A stretch of 47,911 nucleotides of DNA from Caldilineaceae bacterium (GTDB taxonomy: Bacteria > Chloroflexota > Anaerolineae > Caldilineales > Caldilineaceae), in assembly GCA_026645575.1 (NCBI GenBank), contig JAPKMW010000095.1, positions 1-47,911 on the forward strand, read 5' to 3'. The notes below the pieces were generated by a model, which did no database searches, was not told the DNA's origin, and worked only from the letters and a program-made list of their open reading frames with translations. Position numbers and translations under genes: made by a program. Shown here one piece after another: positions 16,536-24,808 of this stretch (the first letter of the stretch is position 1; each line of letters begins with the position of its first letter).

Positions 16536-17741
16536 TTACGCCAAGGCCTGTTGCAGATCCCTGATCAAATCCTGTTCATCTTCCAGCCCAACCGAGAAAC
16601 GCACTAGGTTGGGCTGGATGCCGGCCTCGATCAACCCCGCTTCGCCCAGCGTCCCTTCCCACATTGCTGCGGCATGGACAACCAAGGATTCATAGCCGCC
16701 AAGACTAACGGCCTGGGTTGGCAACTTCAACGCAGAAATAAAGCGTTGCGTTGCCCCGTACCCCCCTTTGACTGCAAAGCTTAAGACGCCGCCAAAGCCT
16801 TTCATTTGGCGCTGCGCTAGTTCATATTGAGGATGGCTGGGTAAGCCCGGGTAGTAGACCTGTTCAATAGCTGGGTGGCGTTCCAAGAATTGGGCAATGG
16901 TAAGTGCGGTCTGGTTTTGTTGTTTCACCCGCACTGCCAATGTGCGCAAACCGCGCAGCAACAACCAACCATCAATCGGCCCCAACACAGATCCGACGAC
17001 CATGTGCGCATCCCAAATCTTTGTCAGCAGCGCCTGTGGCCCTGCCACCACCCCCGCCGACAGATCGTGATGGCCGCCCAGATATTTGGTGGCGCTGTGC
17101 ATCACGAGATCGATGCCATGCGCCAGCGGGCGTTGATTGTAGGGGGAGGCAAAGGTATTGTCGCAAAAGGTGAGAATGTTGCGCGTCCGCGCCAGATCCG
17201 CAACTGCCCGCAAATCGGTCAGTTGCATCGTCGGGTTAGAAGGCGTTTCAACCAGGATTACTTTGGTCTCTGGCCGCAAGGCGTCGGCAAAGGCGGCGCC
17301 ATCGGTCTGGTCAACCAGCGTTGCTGTCACACCGAACCGGGGCAGGATTTCAGTCAGTAACTTGGTGGTTCCCATATAGTGATTGCGTTGGGCAACAATG
17401 TGATCGCCGCTCTGCACCAGCGCCAGGATTGTTGTGGTAATTGCGCCCATGCCGGAGCCGGTGACAAGCGCCGCTTCGGCCCCTTCCAACTGGGCGATAA
17501 TGGTTTCGGCCCGTTCCAACGTCGGGTTGCCATAGCGGGTATAGTAGCGCGGGTGGCGGGGTTGCGTCGCCATTGCGGCAAAGTCGGCGGCCGACTCGGC
17601 ACGAAAGGTTGAGGTTTGGTGAATGGGTGGCGCAATGGCCGAGTCGGTGGCAAAGTCGTCGTCGGCATGGATGACAAGGGAGGCCAGCGACCAGTCGTTC
17701 ATAGACAAAGCGTCGCTATCAATTGAATTAGATGGGTGCAT
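16536..17741 (-). CDS. Cys/Met metabolism PLP-dependent enzyme (cystathionine gamma-lyase/synthase family)
   Basis: Cytosolic fold-type I PLP enzyme acting on sulfur amino acids (transsulfuration or gamma-elimination). From the ATG at 17741 (GAGGA upstream) it has 401 residues, normal for the family. It shows YYTRYGNPT (67-74), the PLP phosphate-binding TGSGMGA (94-100), DNTFASP (194-200), the Schiff-base Lys219 in MHSATKYLGG, and the C-terminal RFSVGLED motif. Exact reaction (cystathionine gamma-lyase, gamma-synthase or methionine gamma-lyase) cannot be decided from these motifs. The open frame extends upstream, but that part lacks family similarity and a ribosome site. It diverges from the coiled-coil gene at 17910. 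Confidence 0.92.
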   Translation of the reverse strand: MHPSNSIDSDALSMNDWSLASLVIHADDDFATDSAIAPPIHQTSTFRAESAADFAAMATQPRHPRYYTRYGNPTLERAETIIAQLEGAEAALVTGSGMGAITTTILALVQSGDHIVAQRNHYMGTTKLLTEILPRFGVTATLVDQTDGAAFADALRPETKVILVETPSNPTMQLTDLRAVADLARTRNILTFCDNTFASPYNQRPLAHGIDLVMHSATKYLGGHHDLSAGVVAGPQALLTKIWDAHMVVGSVLGPIDGWLLLRGLRTLAVRVKQQNQTALTIAQFLERHPAIEQVYYPGLPSHPQYELAQRQMKGFGGVLSFAVKGGYGATQRFISALKLPTQAVSLGGYESLVVHAAAMWEGTLGEAGLIEAGIQPNLVRFSVGLEDEQDLIRDLQQALA

Positions 17742-17909
17742 GGTATCCTCATTTCTTGTGTTTGCTGTCATTATCCTATTATAATCAGCAAGGTAAGATA
17801 GTCCATAGCTGGCGCTCACGTTTGGCACTGAAACAAACAGGGGTTTAACTTTTTTGCGATTTCCGTGTAAAATGGCTGTATCGCGTCCTGAAAAAGCGAG
17901 GTGTGGCCG

Positions 17910-18608
17910 ATGGCATTGGCAATTGAAACTTTTGAGGACTTGGTTTACATTATTGAAACGCATCCAGAGTGGCGGCGACGGTTAAAACGTGCCCTCTTTG
18001 ATATTGATATTGAAGCAGCGCTTACACGGCTCGAAAAGGCAGTTACCGAACTAGTAGAGGTGCAACGACAGCAGTCGGACAACGTTCAAAGTATTAAAAA
18101 GGATTTAACACAATTAAATGGGCGGGTAGCTCGGATTGAAACGGACCTATCAACTCTAAAAGGCAAAGCCTATGAACAGGAATATCGCTTAAAGGCCAGT
18201 AGGATCTTTGGCAATTTCCTCCGGCGCGGGCGAGAGCGCACGGATGACATTGGTGAACAACTATATGAGGCTGCCATGAGTGGGAAAATTTCCAAAGCTG
18301 ATCAAACACAGGTGCTAGCCGCTGATTTGCTCTGGGGGGGTAAGTCATACATTGATGGAGCGGAAATTGTTGTGGTCTTAGAAGCCTCTTGGCGCGCCGA
18401 AGTGACTGATGTGGAGCGCACACACCGCCGTGCCGAAATTTTGCGTCGCACCGGATTCCAAGCGGTTCCTGTTGTTGCCGGGACAGAATGGGCTGGACAG
18501 GCGCTCCAGCAGGCGCAAGCACTTGGTGTCGTCATCGCCTCGAATGGGCAAGTAAATGAGGATTCTTGGAACGCTGCTGTGGCATCCTTGCCACGTCAAG
18601 CAGTTTGA
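17910..18608 (+). CDS. Coiled-coil protein with predicted PD-(D/E)XK-like C-terminal domain
   Basis: A 232-residue soluble protein. Residues about 30-90 form a heptad-rich coiled coil (EAALTRLEKAVTELVEVQRQ and following). The C-terminal half has AEIVVVLEAS, an acidic DVERTHRRAEIL helix and GFQAVPVV, a layout like the restriction-endonuclease-fold domains of many small coiled-coil proteins in cyanobacteria and Chloroflexota. A clear catalytic E-x-K is not visible, so activity is uncertain. The start has GAGGTG upstream, and a weak promoter (TTTAAC, 18 bp, TAAAAT) precedes it. It converges on fusA with a 5-nt gap. Confidence 0.65.
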   Translation: MALAIETFEDLVYIIETHPEWRRRLKRALFDIDIEAALTRLEKAVTELVEVQRQQSDNVQSIKKDLTQLNGRVARIETDLSTLKGKAYEQEYRLKASRIFGNFLRRGRERTDDIGEQLYEAAMSGKISKADQTQVLAADLLWGGKSYIDGAEIVVVLEASWRAEVTDVERTHRRAEILRRTGFQAVPVVAGTEWAGQALQQAQALGVVIASNGQVNEDSWNAAVASLPRQAV

Positions 18609-18613
18609 TGGGA

Positions 18614-20719
18614 TCAACTGTGATACAACCGCCGCCACTCCGGCCCTAAATAGCGTTCATGAATGGCATCGCTAGCTTGTTCATAGTGATCCAATTCCAT
18701 GCTAAAGACCCCGCGCCCGCTGGTCATGGAGCGGAGCGCCGTTGCGTAGCCGATCATCTCTGTCAGCGGCGTCATGGCGGCGATGGTGCGGGTGCCGTCA
18801 CCGCTCATATCCATCTGCTGGACAGCGCCTCGGCGGGCGCCAAAATCGTTAACTACACTGCCGACATATTCATCAGGGACATAGGTCTCGACCCGCATGA
18901 CTGGCTCCAGCAAAATGGGGTGCGCCTTCTGCATCGCGCTGCGAAAGGCCATATGGGCTGCCACCTCAAAATCTTCAGGCGTTGAATCCGTTTCATGAAA
19001 GACGCCATCTAGCAACGTCACTTTGAGATCGATCACTGGGAAGCCGGCCAGCGTGCCGCCATGCAAGGCATTGGTCACACTTCGCTCAACCGCTGCAACA
19101 AAGGCAGCCAGCAATTTGTCAGCCGGCGCACGGTTGGTAAAGGCAAAGCCGCCATTGGTTTCGTTCGGCGCCAGATCCAGCGTTACTACTGCATAGTGGT
19201 GATGACCGCCGATCTCACGAATATAGCGCTCTTCGACCTGGGTGCGACGAGTAATGCCTTCACGATAGGCGACCTGTGGCGCGCCAATGCGACATTGTAC
19301 GCCAAATTCGCGGCGCAACCGCTCAGTGATAATCTCCAGATGTAGCTCGCCCATGCCGCTAATGACTGTTTGGCCAGTCTGCGCATCAACCTCCCGGCGG
19401 AAGGTAGGATCTTCCTCACCAAGTTTAGCCAATGCCTCGGTCAGTTTCTCCTGGTCGGCAGTGGAGCGCGGTTCAATTGCCACTTTGATCACCGGGGCCG
19501 GAAAGTCAATCGCCTCCAGTACGATTTCATGGGTAGCGTCACTCAAGGTTTCGCCGGTGGTCGATTCCTTGAAACCGACAATGGCCACAATATCGCCGGC
19601 ATGGCACTCTTGAATTTCCGTCCGCTTGTTGGCTTGCATCTGTAAGAGCTTTTGCGCTCGTTCGCGACGCTGACGGTTGGCGTTGTAGATAGCCGCACCG
19701 GCTTTCAAAGAACCGGAGTAGATCCGGGTATAGGCCAGCCGCCCGGCATAGGGATCGACCACAATTTTGAAGACCAGGGCACTCAACGGTTCATCAATGC
19801 GGGCATGACGGTGGGCTAATGCGCCGCTTTGGGGGTTTGTTCCTTCCACCGGCGGCACATCAAGTGGGCTGGGTAAGTAACGTACAATAGCGTCAAGCAG
19901 TGGTTGCACCCCCTTATTGCGCAATGATGTGCCGACCAACACGGGCGTCAACTTGTTGGCAATCACTGCCTTGCGCATGGCGCCATACAGATCCTCATTG
20001 CTAATGGTTTCGCCAGAGAGATATTTTAGCGTCAATTCATCATCAGTTTCAGCAATTTTTTCGATCAGTTGGTCACGCGCCAGCGTCGCCGCATCGGTTA
20101 ACTCTGCGGGGATTACGTCGATGGTTGGGTGCGCGCCCAATTCATCACTAAAGAGAAGCGCTTGCATGGTAAAGAGATCGATGATGCCAGCAAAGCTGTT
20201 TTCAATGCCGATCGGCAATTGCACCAATACGGGGTTAGCGCGTAGCCGCTGGTGGATCATTTCGATGGTGCGGGGCAAATTGGCGCCAAGGCGATCCATT
20301 TTGTTGACATAGCAGAGGCGTGGCACGCGATATTTGTCTGCCTGACGCCAAACGGTTTCCGACTGTGGTTCAACGCCGTTGACGGCGTCAAAAATTACCA
20401 CGCCACCATCGAGAACGCGTAGACTCCGTTGCACCTCGGCCGTGAAGTCGATGTGTCCCGGCGTGTCGATAATGTTTATCCGCGCTTCCTGGTTTGTGAG
20501 GGTGTCACGCCAGGCGGTGGTAATGGCCGCGGCTTTGATGGTAATGCCGCGCTCCCGCTCCTGTTCCCACCAATCGGTGACAGTATTGCCATCATCCACA
20601 TCCCCCGGTCGATGGATGCGACCGGAATAAAAGAGGATGCGTTCTGTGGTGGTAGTTTTGCCGGCGTCAATGTGGGCGATGATCCCGATGTTGCGAATGT
20701 TGGCTAATGCGGCTTCCAT
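18614..20719 (-). CDS. fusA: Elongation factor G (EF-G)
   Basis: Ribosomal translocation GTPase. The 701-residue protein begins MEAALANIRNIG and shows all G motifs: AHIDAGKTTTTE (G1), the switch I region RGITIKAAA, DTPGHIDF (G3) and NKMD (G4). Domain II has AGDIVAIVGFK, and domains III-V include GMGELHLEI and RGVFSMELDHY. I start at 20719 (AAGG upstream); the open frame continues into the 8-bp repeat tract, which is not coding. It is away from rpsL, rpsG and tuf, so it may be a paralogous EF-G copy rather than the str-operon gene. coaD lies upstream on the same strand. Confidence 0.94.
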   Translation of the reverse strand: MEAALANIRNIGIIAHIDAGKTTTTERILFYSGRIHRPGDVDDGNTVTDWWEQERERGITIKAAAITTAWRDTLTNQEARINIIDTPGHIDFTAEVQRSLRVLDGGVVIFDAVNGVEPQSETVWRQADKYRVPRLCYVNKMDRLGANLPRTIEMIHQRLRANPVLVQLPIGIENSFAGIIDLFTMQALLFSDELGAHPTIDVIPAELTDAATLARDQLIEKIAETDDELTLKYLSGETISNEDLYGAMRKAVIANKLTPVLVGTSLRNKGVQPLLDAIVRYLPSPLDVPPVEGTNPQSGALAHRHARIDEPLSALVFKIVVDPYAGRLAYTRIYSGSLKAGAAIYNANRQRRERAQKLLQMQANKRTEIQECHAGDIVAIVGFKESTTGETLSDATHEIVLEAIDFPAPVIKVAIEPRSTADQEKLTEALAKLGEEDPTFRREVDAQTGQTVISGMGELHLEIITERLRREFGVQCRIGAPQVAYREGITRRTQVEERYIREIGGHHHYAVVTLDLAPNETNGGFAFTNRAPADKLLAAFVAAVERSVTNALHGGTLAGFPVIDLKVTLLDGVFHETDSTPEDFEVAAHMAFRSAMQKAHPILLEPVMRVETYVPDEYVGSVVNDFGARRGAVQQMDMSGDGTRTIAAMTPLTEMIGYATALRSMTSGRGVFSMELDHYEQASDAIHERYLGPEWRRLYHS

Positions 20720-20751
20720 AGGCGTAACCTTGCCTTTTTTAATGAGAGAGA

Positions 20752-20851
20752 GGTAGACAGGTAGACAGGTACACAGGTACACAGGTACACAGGTACACAG
20801 GGAATAAGACCTATTTACCTATTTACCTGTCTACCTGTTTACCTGTCTACC
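20752..20851. repeat. 8-bp tandem repeats forming an interrupted palindrome
   Basis: Six 8-bp units GGTAGACA or GGTACACA (20752-20799) are followed, after a short spacer, by five or six units of the complementary type CCTATTTA, CCTGTCTA or CCTGTTTA (20810-20851). The two halves are imperfect inverted copies with the same 8-bp period, so the transcript could form a slipped, multi-register hairpin. It fills the gap between coaD and fusA, and the coaD stop codon lies inside the second half. Confidence 0.85.
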
Positions 20852-21347
20852 TACCCCCAAATTTTTCCAGGAAACAGGCGAAGACGGGGGGTGGCACATA
20901 TTGTTCGACAATCGCTTGCCAGCCTTCCGGCCCGACAAAACCCTTGACCAAACTGGAACTGACTTCCGCAATGGCGCGCGGCGGCATGAGAAAAACCGTG
21001 GTGATCTCTGGGCGTTGGTCGCTATTCAAGTGGCGTAGCACTCGTTCATATTCGTAATCGCCTTCATTGCGAATGCCCCGCAAAATGTAACTGGCGCCAA
21101 CCGCATTGGCATAATGAACCAGGAATTGATTGGTAAAGTGATCAATGCGAATGTTGGGCAAACCGCGGGTTGATTGCGCGATCAAACGCAAGCGTTCTTC
21201 CAGTGTGAAGGTGTAGCGCTTGTCGGGGTTGGTGCCGATAGCAACCACCAGTTGATCAAATAATTTGACGCCCTGCTCAATCATCCAGAGATGACCATTG
21301 GTGATGGGGTCAAAACTACCGGCGTAGACTGCAATTCTCATGGTCAT
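20847..21347 (-). CDS. coaD: Phosphopantetheine adenylyltransferase
   Basis: Transfers AMP from ATP to 4'-phosphopantetheine, the penultimate step of coenzyme A synthesis. The 166-residue length is normal. It has the nucleotidyltransferase motif [11 protein letters not shown], the FTLEERL helix, [12 protein letters not shown] and the C-terminal [10 protein letters not shown]. Start ATG at 21347, with a second ATG two codons later that could also serve. The stop codon is inside the 8-bp repeat tract, and fusA follows on the same strand. Confidence 0.95.
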   Translation of the reverse strand: MTMRIAVYAGSFDPITNGHLWMIEQGVKLFDQLVVAIGTNPDKRYTFTLEERLRLIAQSTRGLPNIRIDHFTNQFLVHYANAVGASYILRGIRNEGDYEYERVLRHLNSDQRPEITTVFLMPPRAIAEVSSSLVKGFVGPEGWQAIVEQYVPPPVFACFLEKFGGR

Positions 21348-21476
21348 AAAGTTGCCTGTTCGTACAGCACGATAAATGGTTATACTACGATTTTACCACT
21401 ATTGCGCGTAAAGGGCGAAGAGGCGAATAAACAAATAGATAGTCAAAGGAGTTGCTGCTTTTCTTGATTGATGTGC

Positions 21477-21524
21477 TTGACATCCAAAATATGGCGTGAT
21501 ACGATATGTCGTGAAACGGCATAT
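21477..21524 (+). promoter_or_regulatory. padR promoter with overlapping tandem palindromic operators
   Basis: TTGACA (21477-21482), 17-bp spacer and TACGAT (21500-21505) make a good sigma-70 promoter. Over and just past the -10 lie two related palindromes: ATATGGCG-TGATA-CGATAT (21489-21507) and ATATGTCG-TGAAA-CGGCATAT (21504-21524), sharing ATAT. Placement over the -10 and the ATG(N)CAT type of half-site fit autorepression by the PadR protein encoded 45 bp downstream. Confidence 0.7.
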
Positions 21525-21568
21525 ATAAATAATCATACAATGAGATACACAAACAAAAGTCTTCTATC

Positions 21569-21925
21569 ATGCCAAATCAACTTGATCCGAATTCTACACC
21601 ACCGCTGACGGAAGCGGCCTTTTTTATCCTGCTCAGTTTGGCGCCCAAGCCCAAGCATGGCTATGCCATTATGAAAGAGGTAGAAACTTTAAGCCAACAA
21701 CGGGTCATCCTTAGCACCGGTACGCTCTACGGAGCGATCAAACGGTTGCTGGAGCAGGGTTGGATTGAACCAGTAGCGGAAACCGATAGCCTCGCGCCTC
21801 ACCTTGTCGAATCCAAGCGAGTGCGCAAAGCCTATGGACTTACGGATTTGGGGCGTAGCATTCTACAAGCGGAGACGGCGCGGCTGCAAAGTTTGGTTGC
21901 CGTTGCTCAGTTACAACTAGCGTGA
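21569..21925 (+). CDS. PadR-family transcriptional regulator
   Basis: A 118-residue winged-helix repressor. Residues 8-85 carry the PadR fold: LTEAAFFILLSLAPKPKHGY, then the turn and recognition region STGTLYGAIKRLLEQGWIEP, and the wing ending YGLTDLGRSIL. A short C-terminal helix would mediate dimerisation. It is the first gene of a four-gene plus-strand unit with a sugar-transferase fusion and an ABC exporter, a common arrangement in which PadR responds to a drug-like or membrane signal. Its promoter has overlapping palindromes suited to autoregulation. Confidence 0.93.
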   Translation: MPNQLDPNSTPPLTEAAFFILLSLAPKPKHGYAIMKEVETLSQQRVILSTGTLYGAIKRLLEQGWIEPVAETDSLAPHLVESKRVRKAYGLTDLGRSILQAETARLQSLVAVAQLQLA

Positions 21926-21952
21926 GAGCAACTAGCGTGAGAGGAGGTGGAT

Positions 21953-22648
21953 ATGGATCGCAAACTTTCCTGGGTATGTTATGGTTATAGTTGGCTATTG
22001 CGACTCTACCCGTCTCCTCATCGCAACCACTTTGCCGATGAGATGCAAGCTGTCTTTGCCCAAGCGCTGGTTGACGCTGCGGCGCACGGATGGATGGCGG
22101 TACTGAGGCTATGCAGCCGCGAACTGTGCGATTTGCCCCCTGCCCTTCTGACCGAATACTGGCGCCTGTTCCAGCACTGGTGTACAAACTGTGCGCTGAC
22201 GAGTGAACCATTGCGCAGCGATCTACCGGGGGTCGTTCCTGTCAGCGATGGCACTGTCCCGCATCTGCTCTTTGTTGTCACGGGGTGCAATCCACATCTG
22301 CGGCGTCTGTTCGATGTGGTCGTCGCCCTGTGCGGTCTGGTGCTGACTGCGCCATTGTTTCTCCTCTTGCCAATTTTGATCAAATTGGATTCGCCTGGAC
22401 CAATCCTCTACTGCGCCCCGCGTATCGGGAAAAACGGCCAGCCCTACACGCTCTACAAATTCCGTTCTATGTACACAAATCATAGATCCTCAACCCAGAG
22501 CTGCGTTGCCATACCAACAGCTTTACGCCAAACGCGAGTGGGACAACTGGCACGCCGCTATTGTCTGGATGAATTACCGCAATTGGTCAATGTCCTCAAA
22601 GGGGAGATGAGCATTTTAGGACCACGCCCCGGCACACCTGCACAATAG
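21953..22648 (+). CDS. Fusion: PadR-linked membrane-ABC N-terminal domain plus truncated bacterial sugar transferase
   Basis: A 231-residue protein with two unrelated parts. Residues 1-75 (LLRLYPSPHRNHFADEMQAV, then SRELCDLPPALLTE) match the N-terminal domain usually found on PadR-associated membrane proteins. From about 113 it becomes a bacterial sugar transferase: RRLFDVVVAL, a membrane segment, SPGPILY, RIGKNGQPYTLYKFRSM, the catalytic Asp-Glu in CLDELPQL, and NVLKGEMSILGPRP. It stops nine residues after the GPRP Pro, lacking the usual C-terminal 50 or so residues. Such enzymes move a sugar phosphate onto undecaprenyl phosphate. The ATG at 21953 has AGGAGG upstream. It sits between padR and an ABC transporter. 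Confidence 0.8.
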   Translation: MDRKLSWVCYGYSWLLRLYPSPHRNHFADEMQAVFAQALVDAAAHGWMAVLRLCSRELCDLPPALLTEYWRLFQHWCTNCALTSEPLRSDLPGVVPVSDGTVPHLLFVVTGCNPHLRRLFDVVVALCGLVLTAPLFLLLPILIKLDSPGPILYCAPRIGKNGQPYTLYKFRSMYTNHRSSTQSCVAIPTALRQTRVGQLARRYCLDELPQLVNVLKGEMSILGPRPGTPAQ

Positions 22649-22659
22649 GAGAAGCCACA

Positions 22660-23574
22660 ATGGTTGTCTATGATCTGCAAGCGGTGACGAAACAATACCC
22701 CAAACAACCACAACCCGCCAATCAGAACGTCACACTGCAAATTCATGCTGGCGAAATTTTTGGTCTACTGGGCGATAATGGCGCCGGCAAGACGACCCTG
22801 GTGCGCCAGATGGTCAATTTGCTCCAACCTACTAGCGGCTTGATCAAACTCTTTGACAAGCCCATTGCCCACGATCCGCGCTACACCGCAACGACAGTTG
22901 GCTATATGCCCCAAGATGCCAACGCGCTCAATAACCTGACCGTGGGGGAGGCGCTTTATTTCACAGCGCACCTACGGGGCCTCAGTCGCCGTGATGCCCA
23001 ACAGGAGCGGGATACGCTGTTGGCAACGTGGCAGATTGGTGAGTTGCGGGACAAGTACAGTTCGCGACTATCCGGCGGGCAACGGCGCTTATTGCGCTTG
23101 GTGGTGGCGATGGCGGGGCGATTACCTGTCTTGATTCTGGACGAACCTACCAATGATCTCGACCCGCAGCGGCGGCGTATGGTCTGGGATAACTTAAAGC
23201 AACTCAACCAGACTCAGGGGACGACCATCATCTTTATCACCCATGACGCCATTGAAGCGGAGAAGATCATTCAACGGGTCGGTATTCTACATAAGGGCGA
23301 GTTGGTCGCGGTTGGTCGTCCTAGCGAATTGAAAAAACGGGTAGCGCAACAGTTGCGGCTGGAACTCTTCTTCCCACCCGAAACGCCGCCCCACTTACCC
23401 ACCTATCTCACGCCGCACCAACTGCAACCTGGACGTTGGCTCGCCTGGGTGGAGCGCAGTGAAGTGAGTCATGTACTCAACGGTCTAAATCTGGAACAGC
23501 TTGACGATTTTCGCCTCTATTCGGCCACGCTGGAGGATCTCTATGTCCACTATGCCAATCAATCCCGCTCTTGA
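22660..23574 (+). CDS. ABC transporter ATP-binding protein
   Basis: A 304-residue exporter-type ABC ATPase. Motifs in order: Walker A GDNGAGKTT, Q-loop YMPQD, signature LSGGQRR, Walker B VLILDEPTNDLDP, H-loop ITHD. A C-terminal extension of about 80 residues ends where the permease gene begins. The last 32 nt overlap the permease start, so the two are coupled. It lies 11 nt after the sugar-transferase fusion and has ABC-2 family character (drug, lipid or polysaccharide export). Substrate unknown. Confidence 0.93.
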   Translation: MVVYDLQAVTKQYPKQPQPANQNVTLQIHAGEIFGLLGDNGAGKTTLVRQMVNLLQPTSGLIKLFDKPIAHDPRYTATTVGYMPQDANALNNLTVGEALYFTAHLRGLSRRDAQQERDTLLATWQIGELRDKYSSRLSGGQRRLLRLVVAMAGRLPVLILDEPTNDLDPQRRRMVWDNLKQLNQTQGTTIIFITHDAIEAEKIIQRVGILHKGELVAVGRPSELKKRVAQQLRLELFFPPETPPHLPTYLTPHQLQPGRWLAWVERSEVSHVLNGLNLEQLDDFRLYSATLEDLYVHYANQSRS

Positions 23575-24325
23575 GCGGCGGCAGCAATCGCTAGTAGTGC
23601 AAGGGTGGGATCTCTTTTTGATGGAGCTGACCAACTGGCGCTGGAGTTGGCGCTTGACCCTTATCGCCGGTTCGCTTATGCCAGTCTTTTTGATAATTCT
23701 GCTGGGGGTCTTTGCCAACACTGGTGACAAGCGTGCCCTGGTCTATATCTTGACCGGCAACATGGTGATTGGTTTGCTCTTTGGCACGATGACGCGTATC
23801 CTCCACCGCGTCGAATTTCTGCGCTTTGGCGGCGGTCTTGATTTTTTCGCCACGCTGCCGGTGCGACGCGCACTCTTTGTCTTTGCAATGGTCGCCTCCT
23901 TTTTGGTCTTCTCCTTACCTTCCCTGCTCATCACCCTGGCAGTCGGGGCGCTCTGGCTGGCATTACCACTGGCTCTACATCCTTTGCTCTTGCTGGTGAT
24001 TCCCTTGGGTGCGATTCCCCTGGCTTGTGTGGGCGTCCTTTTGGGGTTGCTGGGCCGCAGTTGGGGCGAGGCTTCATCGTGGGGGTTTGTCGTCTCGATC
24101 CTGCTCTCGGTGCTGGGGCCAGTCATGATTCCAACAGAACGCTTGCCGACCATCCTCATTTGGCTCGGTTATCTCAACCCGGCCACTTATGCTGCATCAG
24201 CTTTACGCCAAGTGGTGATCGGGCCGATCACGGCTTACCTGCTGGTGGATCTGGCTGTGTTAGCCGGCATGTCGGCCTTTTTGCTCTGGTTGGTGGAACG
24301 CAAGATGAGTTGGCGTGAGAACTAA
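23543..24325 (+). CDS. ABC-2 type transporter permease
   Basis: A 260-residue integral membrane protein with six predicted helices. Helices are visible near 40-56, 67-80, 105-130, 136-160, 170-190 and 235-250. The LPTILIWLGYLNPATYAASALR segment before the last helices is typical of ABC-2 permeases. The ATG at 23543 has GGAGG 7 nt upstream and lies inside the 3' end of the ATPase gene. With the ATPase it forms an exporter under PadR control. What it exports is not evident; the adjacent sugar transferase suggests a lipid-linked sugar as one option. Confidence 0.9.
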   Translation: MSTMPINPALERRQQSLVVQGWDLFLMELTNWRWSWRLTLIAGSLMPVFLIILLGVFANTGDKRALVYILTGNMVIGLLFGTMTRILHRVEFLRFGGGLDFFATLPVRRALFVFAMVASFLVFSLPSLLITLAVGALWLALPLALHPLLLLVIPLGAIPLACVGVLLGLLGRSWGEASSWGFVVSILLSVLGPVMIPTERLPTILIWLGYLNPATYAASALRQVVIGPITAYLLVDLAVLAGMSAFLLWLVERKMSWREN

Positions 24326-24398
24326 TGGCGCTAAGTCTTTTTACGGATGGCGGCATGAGTAATCTTACGCTTGTGGAGATTGCCAAATTGTCAGAAGA

Positions 24399-24473
24399 TT
24401 GACAGACACAACTGGCAAAAGTTGTGGTATAGTACAGCTTGTTGTGCCACCCGGCGGCAATGGCGCCGCCGGG
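24399..24473 (+). promoter_or_regulatory. Promoter, operator-like palindrome and leader hairpin of the 74-residue gene
   Basis: TTGACA (24399-24404) and the extended -10 TGGTATAGT (TATAGT at 24428-24433) are 23 bp apart, too long for a normal sigma-70 pair, so the -10 may act alone. Between them is a perfect palindrome CACAACT-N6-AGTTGTG (24407-24413 and 24420-24426). In the leader a 9-bp GC hairpin (24450-24458 with 24465-24473) is followed by AAATTTTT, which could act as an attenuator. Confidence 0.5.
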
Positions 24474-24509
24474 AAATTTTTACTTCGATGATGAAGGGAA
24501 AATCCAATC

Positions 24510-24734
24510 ATGAATCACGCCAGTCTGCATCGCGAATTTGCGTCTACTAACGAGGCCAGCGAAATGGCGTATGCGGCTTCTATGCACTACAGCGCCGCCT
24601 ACCTGCCCAGTGGCTCAAGTCCTTCGCTCGATGTGGAACCCGAACCGGTTGCCGCACCCGCCCATACGGAAACACCCCCGTCCTATACGCGGCATTTGGT
24701 GATTGAACAGAGACCCGTTTTGTTTGCCTTTTAG
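24510..24734 (+). CDS. Hypothetical 74-residue protein
   Basis: A small ORF (MNHASLHREFASTNEASEMA start, ending VLFAF) with GAAGGG upstream at a longer than usual distance. It is rich in Ala, Ser, Pro and Glu, with a probably disordered centre (PSGSSPSLDVEPEPVAAP) and no membrane segment or recognisable motif. Support for it being real comes from the signals around it: a promoter-like element with a palindrome, a leader hairpin, and a hairpin 33 bp after the stop. No homology is known to me; function unknown. Confidence 0.5.
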   Translation: MNHASLHREFASTNEASEMAYAASMHYSAAYLPSGSSPSLDVEPEPVAAPAHTETPPSYTRHLVIEQRPVLFAF

Positions 24735-24767
24735 GCGTATCAAGCCACACCGATAAGCGGCAACACA

Positions 24768-24800
24768 TACCCCTCGTCAGTGTGACGAGGGGTACTTGTT
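24768..24800 (+). terminator. Hairpin terminator after the 74-residue gene
   Basis: A 12-bp perfect stem, TACCCCTCGTCA (24768-24779) with 24783-24794, loop of 3 nt, followed by CTTGTTT. It separates the small plus-strand gene from the converging nuclease gene, whose stop is at 24809. Confidence 0.7.
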
Positions 24801-24808
24801 TCTCCAAC

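Noticed and set aside
20720..20782. N-terminal extension of EF-G into the 8-bp repeats
   Set aside because: The extra codons translate the repeat tract; the family start and a ribosome site are at 20719.
20752..20851. Possible CRISPR array
   Set aside because: The repeats are 8 bp, directly tandem and without spacers, and no cas genes are present.
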